From NCBI RefSeq assembly GCF_020715565.1, contig NZ_CP085839.1, positions 868,001 to 932,000 on the forward strand: a stretch of DNA of 64,000 bases, written 5' to 3'. Shown piece after piece: positions 24,516 through 33,034 of this stretch (within the stretch, counting starts at the first letter, position 1; every line of letters begins with the position of its first letter). Origin of the DNA: Nocardioides sp. Kera G14 (GTDB taxonomy: Bacteria > Actinomycetota > Actinomycetes > Propionibacteriales > Nocardioidaceae). The notes below the pieces were generated by a model. The model saw only the letters and a program-made list of their open reading frames with translations. It had not been told where the DNA came from and did no database searches. The position numbers were made by a program, and so were the translations under genes.

Positions 24516-26465
24516 ATGGCGAATCACGCGCTCGATCCCCTCTCCGCCGACGAGATCCGCCGTGTGACGGCCGTTCTGCAACGGGATAAGGGGTTCGGGC
24601 CGGGGTGGGCGATGGCCTTCGTCGAGGCGGTCGAGCCCACGCGGCGCCAGCTGCGTGAGGGTGCTCCTGTCGACCGGCGTGCGCACGCAGTCGTGTGGCA
24701 GAGGCCGGAGGGGACGGCGTACCGCGCCCTGATCTCGCTCGCCGACGACCCTGCCGGCGACGCGATCAGCAGCTGGGAGCAGCTCGAGGGCGTGCAGCCC
24801 AACATGACCGACACGGACTGGGAGGTCACCGACCAGGTCCTGCGCGGTCACCCCGACCTCCTCGCCGCCCTCGCCGAGCGCGGCATCGAGTCCGACGACG
24901 ACGTGCTCTTCGACATGTGGGCCTTCGGCGGCCATCTCATCCCCGAGCGGTACGCCGGCAAGCGGGTCGGCTGGGTGGACCTCTGGGTCCGCGGCTCGGA
25001 GAACGGCAACCCGTACGCACACCCGATCCCCGGCATCACGCCGATCCTCGACCTCAATGCCGGCGAGCTCCTCGAGATCGAGGTCCACGGCACCTCTGGT
25101 GCCCACGGGCCCAGCCTGCCGACCGTCTTCGCGCCGGTGATGGGGGAGTACCTCCCGAGGCTCGTGGCCGAGAAGGTCGACGGCTTCGAGGTGCGCACCG
25201 ATCGCTCCACACTGGACATCGTCCAGCCCGACGGCGCCGGATTCACCGTCGAGGGTCAGGAGCTGGGGTGGCAGCGCTGGAGGATGCGGGTCGGGTTCAA
25301 CTACCGCGAGGGGCTCACCCTTCACCAGGTCACCTACGACGGTCGCTCCGTCGCTGACCGGCTGAGCTTCGCCGAGATGGTCGTGCCCTATCGCGATGCT
25401 GGCTCGCAGCACTTCCGCCGGACGGCGTACGACATCGGCGAGTGGGGCCTGGGCAACATGACCACCTCGCTCGAGCTGGGCTGTGACTGCCTCGGCGAGA
25501 TCGTCTACCTCGACGCGGTCCTGGCCGACTCGAAGGGCCAACCCAAGGAGATCCGCAACGCCGTCTGCCTCCACGAGGAGGACAGCGGGGTGCTCTGGAA
25601 GCACGTCGACTACCGCGCCGGCGCCGAGGTGCGCCGGTCACGCCGGTTCGTCGTCTCGTTCCACACCACCGTCGCGAACTACGAGTACCTCGTCTACTGG
25701 CGCTTCTACGAGGACGGCAACATCGAGTGCGAGGTCCGCGCCACCGGGATCATGGTGACGACGCCGTACGACGCCTCCGCCGGTGCTCCTGCCGGGCCGG
25801 TCGTCGACCAAGGAACGTATGCGCCCATCCACCAGCACTTCATCGTCGCCCGGCTCGACCTCGCCGTCGACGCTGAGGACGGCAGTGGCAACACGGTCGT
25901 GATGACGGAGACCGTGCAGCCGCCCGTCGGACCGGCGAACCCGGACGGGCTCGCACTGCAGGCGACGTCGACGCCGTTGAGGACGGAGGCGGACGGGAAG
26001 CAGGACTTCAGCTGGGAGACCCAGCGGGCCTGGAAGGTCACGAACCCCAACAAACAAGGGGGATTGGGTCAAGCGCCGGCCTACAAGCTCGTGCCCGGCG
26101 CGGCGATCCCGTCGATGCTCGCCCCCGATTCGCCGGTGCTCGAACGGGCCCGCGTCCTCGAGCACGCGCTCTGGGTCACGCCCTACGCGCCCGACGAGCG
26201 TTGGCCCTGTGGTGAGTTCGTCACCCAGTCCACGACGGACACCGGACTCCCGGTGTGGACCCGGGCCGATCGCAGCATCGAGAACACCGACGTGGTGCTC
26301 TGGTACACCTTCGGCATCCACCACGTCCCGCGTCCCGAGGACTGGCCGGTGATGCCCGTCGACATCGTCAGCTTCTGGCTCAAGCCCGTCGGCTTCTTCG
26401 ACCGCAACCCCGCCCTCGACGTCGCGCCGTCCGAGGGCTCGGGAGACCACTGCCACCACCACTGA
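24516..26465 (+). CDS. Copper-containing primary-amine oxidase
   Basis: The 649-residue length and motifs are those of copper/TPQ amine oxidases. The cofactor precursor Tyr is residue 389 in TTVANYEYLVYW, the catalytic base is Asp306 in AYDIGEWGLGN, and copper ligands are His439 and His441 in IHQHFIVARLD plus His603 in HVPRPEDWPVMP. This spacing matches the Arthrobacter globiformis enzyme. It oxidises primary amines such as tyramine or phenethylamine to aldehydes with release of ammonia and H2O2. There is no signal peptide. The C-terminus ends in a natural Cys/His cluster (DHCHHH). No aldehyde dehydrogenase is adjacent. Confidence 0.95.
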   Translation: MANHALDPLSADEIRRVTAVLQRDKGFGPGWAMAFVEAVEPTRRQLREGAPVDRRAHAVVWQRPEGTAYRALISLADDPAGDAISSWEQLEGVQPNMTDTDWEVTDQVLRGHPDLLAALAERGIESDDDVLFDMWAFGGHLIPERYAGKRVGWVDLWVRGSENGNPYAHPIPGITPILDLNAGELLEIEVHGTSGAHGPSLPTVFAPVMGEYLPRLVAEKVDGFEVRTDRSTLDIVQPDGAGFTVEGQELGWQRWRMRVGFNYREGLTLHQVTYDGRSVADRLSFAEMVVPYRDAGSQHFRRTAYDIGEWGLGNMTTSLELGCDCLGEIVYLDAVLADSKGQPKEIRNAVCLHEEDSGVLWKHVDYRAGAEVRRSRRFVVSFHTTVANYEYLVYWRFYEDGNIECEVRATGIMVTTPYDASAGAPAGPVVDQGTYAPIHQHFIVARLDLAVDAEDGSGNTVVMTETVQPPVGPANPDGLALQATSTPLRTEADGKQDFSWETQRAWKVTNPNKQGGLGQAPAYKLVPGAAIPSMLAPDSPVLERARVLEHALWVTPYAPDERWPCGEFVTQSTTDTGLPVWTRADRSIENTDVVLWYTFGIHHVPRPEDWPVMPVDIVSFWLKPVGFFDRNPALDVAPSEGSGDHCHHH

Positions 26466-26479
26466 GGCGCGGGAGCGGA

Positions 26480-27964
26480 TCAGCCCAGGCGGCCGGTGAG
26501 GCGGGCGTAGAGCGCCTCGCTCGCCTCGTTGAGCCCGCGGACCTCGACGTCGGTGCCGCGGCCGGCGTACTTCGTCGTGACGGCGTCGAGGGCGGCGACG
26601 GTGGAGGCGTCCCAGACGTGGGAGTCGCTGACGTCGATGACGACGCGGGAGGGGTCCTCGGCGTAGTCGAACTGGGCGTAGAGGTCGTTGCTGGAGGCGA
26701 AGAAGAGCTCGCCGGTGACGCGGTAGTGCGCCACCGCCGCACCGTCGGCGCTCGTCACCAGTTCTCGCTGTACGTCGGCGAGATGCGCCACACGACGGGC
26801 GAAGAGGAGCGCGGCGACGATCACGCCGACCACCACGCCGATGGCGAGGTTGTGGGTCGCGACGACGACGATGACGGTGGTCACCATGACGGTCGTCTCG
26901 GAGGCGGGCATCCGGCGGAGCATGCGCAGGCTGTGCCAGTCGAAGGTGCCGACGGCGACCATGATCATCACGCCGGCGAGCGCGGCCATGGGGATCCGGC
27001 CGACGACGTCGCCGAGCGCGAGCAGCAGCACCAGCAGGAAGGCGCCGGCGAGGAAGGTCGAGATGCGGGTGCGTGCGCCGGACTGGCGGACGTTGATCAT
27101 CGTCTGGCCGATCATCGCGCAGCCGCCCATGCCGCCGAAGAGGCCGGTGACGAGGTTGGCGATGCCCTGCCCGCGGGCTTCGCGGTGCTTGTCCGAGTGC
27201 GTGTCGGTGAGGTCGTCGACGAACTTCGCCGTCATGAGCGACTCCATCAGGCCGACCAGCGCCATCCCGAGCGCGTAGGGCGCGATGGCCTGGAACGTGT
27301 CCCACGTCCACGGCACGTCCGGCAGACCGAACGGCGGCAGGCTGTCGGGCAGGCGGCCCTTGTCACTCACCGTCGGTACGTCGACCGCTGCTGCCCAGGT
27401 GATCGCGGTCAGCACGACGATGGCGACGAGGGGCGACGGCACTGCGGTGGTCACCCGCGGAAGGAGCCAGATGATGCCGATCGAGAGGGCCGCGAGGGGA
27501 TAGACGATCCACGGCACGTCGTGCAGGTTGTCCCACTGGGCGGTGGCGAGCAGGATGCCGAGCGCGTTGACGAAGCCGACCATCACCGACCGCGGCACGA
27601 AGCGCATCAGGCGCGCGAGCTGGAGCAGACCCAGCAGGACCTGGAGCAGTCCGGCGAGCAGGACCGTGGCGACGAGGTAGTCGAGGCCGTGCTCCTTCGC
27701 GACCGGCGCGACCACCAGGGCGACCGCGCCGGTCGCCGCCGAGATCATCGCCGGACGCCCGCCGACGATCGCGGTGGTGACGGCCATGGTGACCGAGGCG
27801 AAGAGCCCCACGCGTGGGTCGACGCCGGCGATCACCGAGAACGAGATCGCCTCGGGGATCAGCGCGAGCGCGACGACGAGGCCGCCGAGCACCTCGATCC
27901 GCAGCAGACGCGGTGACCTGAGCGCAGTCCGGACGTCGAGAGGGCGGGGAAGTGCGACCGACAC
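26480..27964 (-). CDS. SulP family anion transporter with STAS domain
   Basis: The 494-residue protein has about eleven membrane helices in the SulP/SLC26 arrangement, starting with LGGLVVALALIPEAISFSVIAGVDP, and then GGMGGCAMIGQTMINVRQSGARTRIST. A C-terminal STAS domain (about residues 405-490, with VVIDVSDSHVWDASTVAALD) is typical. Family members carry sulfate, bicarbonate or other anions; sulfate would suit a genome region with many sulfotransferases, but GGCAMIGQ-type members are often bicarbonate or unassigned. The gene starts with GTG and lies 18 bases after rhlE. Confidence 0.9.
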   Translation of the reverse strand: MSVALPRPLDVRTALRSPRLLRIEVLGGLVVALALIPEAISFSVIAGVDPRVGLFASVTMAVTTAIVGGRPAMISAATGAVALVVAPVAKEHGLDYLVATVLLAGLLQVLLGLLQLARLMRFVPRSVMVGFVNALGILLATAQWDNLHDVPWIVYPLAALSIGIIWLLPRVTTAVPSPLVAIVVLTAITWAAAVDVPTVSDKGRLPDSLPPFGLPDVPWTWDTFQAIAPYALGMALVGLMESLMTAKFVDDLTDTHSDKHREARGQGIANLVTGLFGGMGGCAMIGQTMINVRQSGARTRISTFLAGAFLLVLLLALGDVVGRIPMAALAGVMIMVAVGTFDWHSLRMLRRMPASETTVMVTTVIVVVATHNLAIGVVVGVIVAALLFARRVAHLADVQRELVTSADGAAVAHYRVTGELFFASSNDLYAQFDYAEDPSRVVIDVSDSHVWDASTVAALDAVTTKYAGRGTDVEVRGLNEASEALYARLTGRLG

Positions 27965-27982
27965 GTCAGGCAGTGCGGGGAG

Positions 27983-29458
27983 TCAGTCCTGCGCCGGAGC
28001 GCTGCTGCCCGAACCGCTCGAACCGCTCGGGCGGCGGCGACGACGGCGGTTGCGCGAGGCGCCGGCCGGCTTCTCGCCCTCGGCAGTCGCGGTGGACGCG
28101 GAGCCCTCGGCAGGAGCGGTGGCGGTCGACGTACCGTCGGCGGAGCCGCCGCGCGTGCGGGTCCGGTTGCGGTCCGTGCGCTGGCGGGGAGCGCGGTCGC
28201 CCGAGCCGGCCTCGCGGGCGGACGGGCGCTCCTTGCGCCCAGATGATGCAGTCGGCGCGGCCGCTGGCTTAACGCGGCCCTTGGTGCCCTTGACGATCGC
28301 GTGGTCGGTGAGGAAGTTCTCGGAGGATGAGTAGGTCTCGGCCGGGTCGTCGAAGTTGAGGTCGAGGGCCTTGTTGATCATCTTCCACTTGTGGAGGTCG
28401 GCCCAGTCGACGAACGTCACGGCGATGCCGGAGGCGCCGGCACGGCCGGTACGGCCGATCCGGTGGACATAGGTCTTCTCGTCGTCAGGCGTCGTGTAGT
28501 TGATGACGTGGGAGACACCGGTGACGTCGATACCGCGGGCGGCGACGTCGGTGCAGACGAGGATCTGGATCTTGCCGTCACGGAAGCGCTGCATTGCCTT
28601 CTCCCGGGCGATCTGGGCCATGTCGCCGTGCAGCGAACCGGCGTTGAAGCCGCGCTCGACGAGGTCGTCGGCGACGCGCTGGGCCTGGCGCTTGGTGCGG
28701 GCGAAGACGACGACCTTGTCGACGCCACCCTCCGGGTTGCCCTGGAGCAGGCGGCCGATCATCTCGGGCTTGTCGAGGTCATGGGCCTGGTAGACGTACT
28801 GCGTCGTCGTCTTGTGGGTCGCGTTCTCGTAGCTGGCCTCGGCGCGGATGTTCATCGGCGAGACGAGGTGGGTGCGGGCCAGGGCGATGATCGCGGCCGG
28901 CATGGTGGCGCTGAAGAGCATCGTCTGACGCGTCTTCGGGGTCTTGGAGAGGATCTTCTCCACGTCGGGGAGGAAGCCCAGGTCGAGCATCTCGTCGGCC
29001 TCGTCGAGCACGAGCGTCTTGACCTCGGAGAGGTCGAGGTGCTTGCGGTTGACCATATCGATGATGCGACCCGGCGTACCGACGACGACATCGACGCCGG
29101 CCTCGAGGGCCTCGATCTGCGGCTCGAAGCCGACGCCGCCGTAGATCGACATCACACGCAGGCCGAGGTTGGAGGAGATCAGCTCGATGTCACCGAAGAC
29201 CTGGAGCGCGAGCTCACGGGTCGGGGCGACGATGAGCGCCTGCGGCTTGCCGTTGGCCTGCGCGCCGATGCGCTGCACGGCCGGGATGCCGAAGGCGAGG
29301 GTCTTGCCGGTGCCCGTGCGGGCCTGGCCGATCAGGTCGGTGCCGGCGAGGGCGACCGACAGGGTCATCTCCTGGATGGCGAAGGGCTCGATGATCCCCT
29401 TGGACTCGAGGGAGTCACAGATCTCGGGCAGGACGCCGAGGTCGCGGAAGGTAGGCAT
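27983..29458 (-). CDS. rhlE: DEAD-box RNA helicase, RhlE type
   Basis: The 491-residue protein has a Q motif (FAIQEMTL), ARTGTGKT (motif I, about residues 46-53), PTRELA, TPGR, VLDEADEM (motif II), SAT, ARGIDVTGVSHVINY and HRIGRTGRAG. From residue about 400 a low-complexity Arg/Ser/Ala tail follows, common in actinobacterial cold-shock or RNA-decay helicases. It corresponds to M. tuberculosis Rv3211 in neighbourhood. The start ATG has no Shine-Dalgarno; the leader carries a perfect 16-bp palindrome at 29483-29498, which may regulate it. Confidence 0.93.
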   Translation of the reverse strand: MPTFRDLGVLPEICDSLESKGIIEPFAIQEMTLSVALAGTDLIGQARTGTGKTLAFGIPAVQRIGAQANGKPQALIVAPTRELALQVFGDIELISSNLGLRVMSIYGGVGFEPQIEALEAGVDVVVGTPGRIIDMVNRKHLDLSEVKTLVLDEADEMLDLGFLPDVEKILSKTPKTRQTMLFSATMPAAIIALARTHLVSPMNIRAEASYENATHKTTTQYVYQAHDLDKPEMIGRLLQGNPEGGVDKVVVFARTKRQAQRVADDLVERGFNAGSLHGDMAQIAREKAMQRFRDGKIQILVCTDVAARGIDVTGVSHVINYTTPDDEKTYVHRIGRTGRAGASGIAVTFVDWADLHKWKMINKALDLNFDDPAETYSSSENFLTDHAIVKGTKGRVKPAAAPTASSGRKERPSAREAGSGDRAPRQRTDRNRTRTRGGSADGTSTATAPAEGSASTATAEGEKPAGASRNRRRRRRPSGSSGSGSSAPAQD

Positions 29459-29482
29459 ATTTTGTTGGCCGCTTTCAGTTTC

Positions 29483-29498
29483 GTGACGGATCCGTCAC
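29483..29498. promoter_or_regulatory. Perfect 16-bp palindrome upstream of rhlE
   Basis: GTGACGGATCCGTCAC is fully self-complementary and lies 24 bp before the rhlE start, in the 104-bp divergent gap between rhlE and the ferritin-like gene. It could be a protein-binding operator or form a leader hairpin. Confidence 0.5.
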
Positions 29499-29550
29499 CG
29501 GGTTCGTAGCGGCCTCTGTGCCGCCGGACATACAAGAGTCAGTCTATCGG

Positions 29551-29556
29551 TAGGGT
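29551..29556 (+). promoter_or_regulatory. Putative -10 box TAGGGT for the ferritin-like gene
   Basis: TAGGGT ends 6 nt before the GTG at 29563, and no Shine-Dalgarno is present. Confidence 0.55.
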
Positions 29557-29562
29557 GAGACC

Positions 29563-30261
29563 GTGGTTGCATCGACGCAGGCTGCAGGGGATCCGTTCAC
29601 CGATCCGGTCTACAAGGGCGCGGTCGTCGACCTTCTCGGCGCGATCGGCTACGGCGAGATCTCGGCCTTCGAGCGGTTGACGGACGACGCGGCGATGGCG
29701 CCCTCACTCGAGGACAAGCTCGCGCTGCTCGCGCTCGCCAATCGGCAGTTCGCCAAGGTCGAACCTGTCCGGGCGCGCCTCGCCGAGCTGACTGAGGACC
29801 CGTTCGCCGCGATGGAGCCCTTCCACGAGGCGATCGACTCGTTCCACTCCTTCACCGCCCCCGGCGACTGGTGGGAGGCCCTGGTGAAGGCGTACGTCGG
29901 CGACGGCATCGTCGGCGACTTCTACCGTGAGATCTCCGCGTTCCTCGATGAGGAGACGCGTGCCCTGATCACCTCCACGCTGAGTGACGAGGGCGAGACC
30001 GACTTCGCCATCGCGCGCATCCGGGCCGGCATCGCCGCCGACCACAAGCTCGGCGGCCGCCTCGCGCTCTGGGGCCGCCGCCTGATGGGTGAGGCGCTCA
30101 CCCAGACCCAGCACGTCGCCGCGTCACGTGACGCGCTCACCGAGATCCTCGCCGGCAACGCCACGTTCGGTGGCCTGGACCTCGCCGGTATCGGCGAAAT
30201 GTTCACGAGGGTGACCACCCGTCACATCGAACGGATGGCCACCCTCGGCTTGGAACACTGA
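29563..30261 (+). CDS. Ferritin-like fold protein, MiaE-like
   Basis: The 232-residue all-helical protein starts near YGEISAFERL and includes DSFHSFTAPGDWWEALVKAYVGDGIVGDFYREI. This resembles the actinobacterial Rv3210c group classed with MiaE-type tRNA hydroxylases. The usual second metal pair (Glu-x-x-His) reads less clearly here (NRQFAKVEP), so di-iron activity is uncertain. It is divergent from rhlE, the same arrangement as in M. tuberculosis. The GTG start appears leaderless. Confidence 0.75.
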   Translation: MVASTQAAGDPFTDPVYKGAVVDLLGAIGYGEISAFERLTDDAAMAPSLEDKLALLALANRQFAKVEPVRARLAELTEDPFAAMEPFHEAIDSFHSFTAPGDWWEALVKAYVGDGIVGDFYREISAFLDEETRALITSTLSDEGETDFAIARIRAGIAADHKLGGRLALWGRRLMGEALTQTQHVAASRDALTEILAGNATFGGLDLAGIGEMFTRVTTRHIERMATLGLEH

Positions 30262-30268
30262 GAAGCGG

Positions 30269-30592
30269 TCAGACCCGGCGGGTGTTGCGGCCCAGCACGG
30301 CCGACGCGATCGCGACCAGCACGGCGGTCACCACGATCTGCCACAGGTGACGGATCCAGTCGATGCCGTTCGTGGCGTTGTCCCACGTGGCCTCGTGGCC
30401 GTCGAAGGGCTTGTTGTTGCTTCCGGCCACGCCCCAGTAGAGGAAGCTGCCGACGAGCATCCCGATGATGCCGACGACCCACATCGTGAGGAACGAGATG
30501 TTGTCCCGGCCGCCGGGCGCGACGAACTTCCCGAGCATGCCGATGATCAGGCCACCGATCAGGGTGGTGATGATGAACCAGACGACGTCCAT
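30269..30592 (-). CDS. GlsB/YeaQ-like small membrane protein
   Basis: The 107-residue protein has three hydrophobic helices (about residues 2-22, 34-54 and 84-104) with IGGLIIGMLGKFVAPGG, the hallmark of the transglycosylase-associated GlsB/YeaQ/YmgE family. These are general stress-linked membrane proteins without known enzyme activity. A hydrophilic loop (about residues 55-80) is longer than in the shortest members. The ATG has AAAGGA 6 nt upstream. The 115-bp gap before it contains no gene. Confidence 0.8.
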   Translation of the reverse strand: MDVVWFIITTLIGGLIIGMLGKFVAPGGRDNISFLTMWVVGIIGMLVGSFLYWGVAGSNNKPFDGHEATWDNATNGIDWIRHLWQIVVTAVLVAIASAVLGRNTRRV

Positions 30593-30707
30593 CGTGGATC
30601 CTTTCCGAGCGAGATCGGCGCACGGACGTGCACCATGGTGATCCTGTACCCGGAGAGACGGCTTTAAACAGATCCCATGACGCGGCCGGCCGCCGCGAGG
30701 GGCGGGA

Positions 30708-30929
30708 TCAGGCGCGGAAGCCGACCGCGTTCGCCGTGGCCGAGCTGATCTCGACGTACGTGATCTTCGACGCCGGGACGAAGATCTTCTTGCCCTTGCG
30801 GTCCGTGAGGGTCAGCAGCGTCTCACCGGCGATCGCGGCGGAAACGGCCGACTCGATCGCGTCGACGGACTCGTCGGTCTCGACGACCAGCTCACGTGCG
30901 GCGTACTGGACGCCGATCTTGACCTCCAC
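30708..30929 (-). CDS. DUF3107 family protein
   Basis: The 73-residue protein starts VEVKIGVQYAARELVVETDESVD and ends in GKKIFVPASKITYVEIS, matching the DUF3107 family (M. tuberculosis Rv3208A/TB9.4), of unknown function. AGAAGGA directly abuts the GTG at 30935 but is 6 nt from the GTG at 30929, which sets the start. It lies 19 bases after the TetR gene and is probably co-transcribed with it. Confidence 0.85.
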   Translation of the reverse strand: MEVKIGVQYAARELVVETDESVDAIESAVSAAIAGETLLTLTDRKGKKIFVPASKITYVEISSATANAVGFRA

Positions 30930-30948
30930 GGTCACTCCTTCTCGTTGA

Positions 30949-31581
30949 TCATGACTTGGGGTATCCACCGATGCCGCGCCAGGCGAGCGCGGACACAAGG
31001 GCTGCGGCCTGCTCGCGTGCGATGCCACCGTCAGCCTCCAGCCAGAACCTAGAGGACTGCTGGGCCATTCCCACCAGCGAGACGGCGAGGAGCAGCGAGG
31101 CGGCGCGGGGGAGCCCGGTGTCGTCGGCGATCACGTCGGCGATCGCCTCGGCGCACTCGTTCGTGACCCGGTCGACCTGGTCGCGCACCGCGGGCTCGTT
31201 GGTCAGGTCGGACTCGAAGACCAGCCGGAACGCGCCGGACTCGCTGGCGACGTACGCGAAGAAGGCGTCGATGGTGGCATCCACGCGCTGCTTGTTGTCG
31301 GTCGTGGAGGCGAGGGCGTCGCGGACCTTCTCGATGACGTGGTCGCACGACTGCTCCAGCAGTGCGAGGTAGAGGTCGAGCTTGCCGGGGAAGTGCTGGT
31401 AGAGCACGGGCTTGGAGACACCTGCCCGATCGGCGATGTCGTCCATCGCCGCCGAGTGGTAGCCCTGGGCGACGAAGATCTCGAGTGCCGAGTCGAGGAG
31501 CTGCGCACGGCGCTCACGGCGCGGCATCCGGCCGCCGCGGGGGCGCGGACCGAGGTCCCTCGTGTCGTAGTCGGTCGTCAC
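30949..31581 (-). CDS. TetR family transcriptional regulator (Rv3208-like position)
   Basis: The 210-residue regulator has an N-terminal TetR helix-turn-helix (about residues 17-63: RRAQLLDSALEIFVAQGYHSAAMDDIADRAGVSKPVLYQHF, read in segments) and an all-helical ligand domain. I choose the GTG at 31581 because AGGA sits 7 nt upstream. The ATG at 31617 would lie only about 5 nt from the transcription start predicted by the -10 box TAGCCT (31629-31634). That box overlaps an operator-like palindrome, implying autorepression. The neighbourhood DUF3107-TetR-MoeZ equals Rv3208A-Rv3208-Rv3206c. The same palindrome occurs before the acyl-CoA dehydrogenase and MaoC genes, so lipid or acyl-CoA metabolism is the likely target. 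Confidence 0.85.
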   Translation of the reverse strand: MTTDYDTRDLGPRPRGGRMPRRERRAQLLDSALEIFVAQGYHSAAMDDIADRAGVSKPVLYQHFPGKLDLYLALLEQSCDHVIEKVRDALASTTDNKQRVDATIDAFFAYVASESGAFRLVFESDLTNEPAVRDQVDRVTNECAEAIADVIADDTGLPRAASLLLAVSLVGMAQQSSRFWLEADGGIAREQAAALVSALAWRGIGGYPKS

Positions 31582-31631
31582 TGCATGTCCTGCTTCCCGC
31601 GGGCTCGTCTCAAACATGTGGTCCCTAAAGG

Positions 31632-31645
31632 CTACTCGTGAGTAG
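31632..31645. promoter_or_regulatory. TetR-type operator candidate, copy 3
   Basis: CTACTCGTGAGTAG has 6-bp inverted arms and fits YTACTNGYGAGTAR. It overlaps the probable -10 box of the tetR gene and lies in the divergent gap to moeZ. Confidence 0.7.
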
Positions 31646-31743
31646 GTGCGGAACAATGGAGGGGTACGCCGGCGTTGCGACCTTGTTCGCGCCCTTTGGA
31701 GCTGCGACGTACGCCCAGACCGACAACCAGTGAGGAGAGCGCC

Positions 31744-32958
31744 GTGACTGTTCCGCCGCTCGTGGAGCCCGCCGACGAGCTCACCATCGACGAGGTGCGC
31801 CGCTACAGCCGCCACCTGATCATCCCCGACGTCGGCATGGCCGGCCAGAAGCGGCTCAAGAACGCCAAGGTGCTGGTCATCGGCGCCGGCGGCCTGGGCT
31901 CACCGGCCCTGCTCTACCTGGCCGCGGCCGGCGTGGGCACGCTCGGCATCGTGGAGTTCGACGAGGTGGATGAGTCCAACCTGCAGCGCCAGATCATCCA
32001 CAAGCAGTCGACCATCGGCCAGCCCAAGGCCGAGTCCGCCGCGCAGGCGATCGCCGAGGTCAACCCGTACGTCAACGTGGTGCTGCACAACGAGCGCCTC
32101 GACAACGACAACGTCTTCCGGATCTTCGAGGGCTACGACCTCATCGTCGACGGCACGGACAACTTCGCGACCCGCTACATGGTCAACGACGCGGCCTACT
32201 TCCTGAAGATCCCGTACGTGTGGGGCTCGATCTACCGCTTCGACGGCCAGGCGTCGGTCTTCGCGCCGACCCTCGTCGACGACGCGCCCTGCTACCGCTG
32301 CCTCTACCCGGAGCCGCCGCCCCCCGGCATGGTCCCGTCGTGCGCCGAGGGTGGCGTGCTCGGTGTCCTGTGCGCCTCCATCGGCAGCATCCAGGTGAAC
32401 GAGGCGATCAAGCTGATCACCGGGATCGGTGACCCCGCGATCGGCAAGCTCGTGGTCTACGACGCGCTCGAGCTGGAGTGGCGCAAGGTCCGTATCCGCA
32501 AGGACCCGAACTGCGCGCTCTGCGGTGAGCACCCGACGGTCGACTCGCTGATCGACTACGAGGTCTTCTGCGGCGCCCTCTCCCAGGACGCCGCCGACGC
32601 CGCCGCCGGCTCGACGATCTCGGTCGGCACGCTCGAGCACTGGATCAAGGAGCAGTCCGAGGGCGCCCGCGACTTCGTGCTCGTCGACGTACGCGAGCCC
32701 AACGAGTACGAGATCAACAAGATCCCGGGCTCGACGCTGCTGCCGAAGGGCGAGTTCCTCACCGGTGCCGCCTTCGACCGCCTCCGTGAGCTCACGCATG
32801 ACGGCGAGAAGCAGCTCGTGCTGCACTGCAAGTCCGGCGTCCGCTCGGCCGAGTGCCTCGCGATCGCGAAGGGCGCCGGTTACAACGACGCCGTGCACGT
32901 CGGCGGCGGCGTAGTCGCCTGGGTCAACCAGATCGACCCCTCGCAGCCGACCTACTGA
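31744..32958 (+). CDS. moeZ: Adenylyltransferase/sulfurtransferase MoeZ
   Basis: The 404-residue protein has an E1-like ThiF/MoeB domain (about residues 15-260: VIGAGGLGSPALLYLAAAGVG, DNLQRQ-type segment SNLQRQIIHKQ) with zinc CxxC pairs (CYRC, CALC), followed by a rhodanese domain (about 290-400) with active-site Cys in LHCKSGVRS. MoeZ activates small sulfur-carrier proteins for molybdopterin, thiamine, cysteine or other pathways. The GTG at 31744 has GAGGAGAG upstream. A strong stem-loop follows the gene. It corresponds to Rv3206c in gene order. Confidence 0.95.
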   Translation: MTVPPLVEPADELTIDEVRRYSRHLIIPDVGMAGQKRLKNAKVLVIGAGGLGSPALLYLAAAGVGTLGIVEFDEVDESNLQRQIIHKQSTIGQPKAESAAQAIAEVNPYVNVVLHNERLDNDNVFRIFEGYDLIVDGTDNFATRYMVNDAAYFLKIPYVWGSIYRFDGQASVFAPTLVDDAPCYRCLYPEPPPPGMVPSCAEGGVLGVLCASIGSIQVNEAIKLITGIGDPAIGKLVVYDALELEWRKVRIRKDPNCALCGEHPTVDSLIDYEVFCGALSQDAADAAAGSTISVGTLEHWIKEQSEGARDFVLVDVREPNEYEINKIPGSTLLPKGEFLTGAAFDRLRELTHDGEKQLVLHCKSGVRSAECLAIAKGAGYNDAVHVGGGVVAWVNQIDPSQPTY

Positions 32959-32980
32959 GGCACTGACCCAGGTCACCCAC

Positions 32981-33014
32981 GATCACCCGTTCGGCTGATA
33001 CCGGACGGGTGATC
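32981..33014 (+). terminator. Stem-loop after moeZ
   Basis: GATCACCCGTTCGG and CCGGACGGGTGATC form a 14-bp stem with one mismatch and a 6-nt loop, 22 nt after the moeZ stop. No U-run follows, as usual in actinobacteria. It could also act as an operator for the downstream gene. Confidence 0.65.
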
Positions 33015-33021
33015 GCCGTCC

Positions 33022-33027
33022 TAGGGT
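33022..33027 (+). promoter_or_regulatory. Putative -10 box TAGGGT for the PucR-type gene
   Basis: TAGGGT ends 7 nt before the GTG at 33035, and no Shine-Dalgarno is present. Confidence 0.55.
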
Positions 33028-33034
33028 CGGCCAC

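Noticed and set aside
26440..26465. Engineered His tag at the amine oxidase C-terminus
   Set aside because: The ending DHCHHH is short and irregular, contains Cys, and sits in natural coding sequence with native codon use.
26255..27916. 553-codon open frame opposite the SulP transporter
   Set aside because: Its translation has no recognisable domain and is dominated by charged repeats typical of antisense frames in high-GC DNA.
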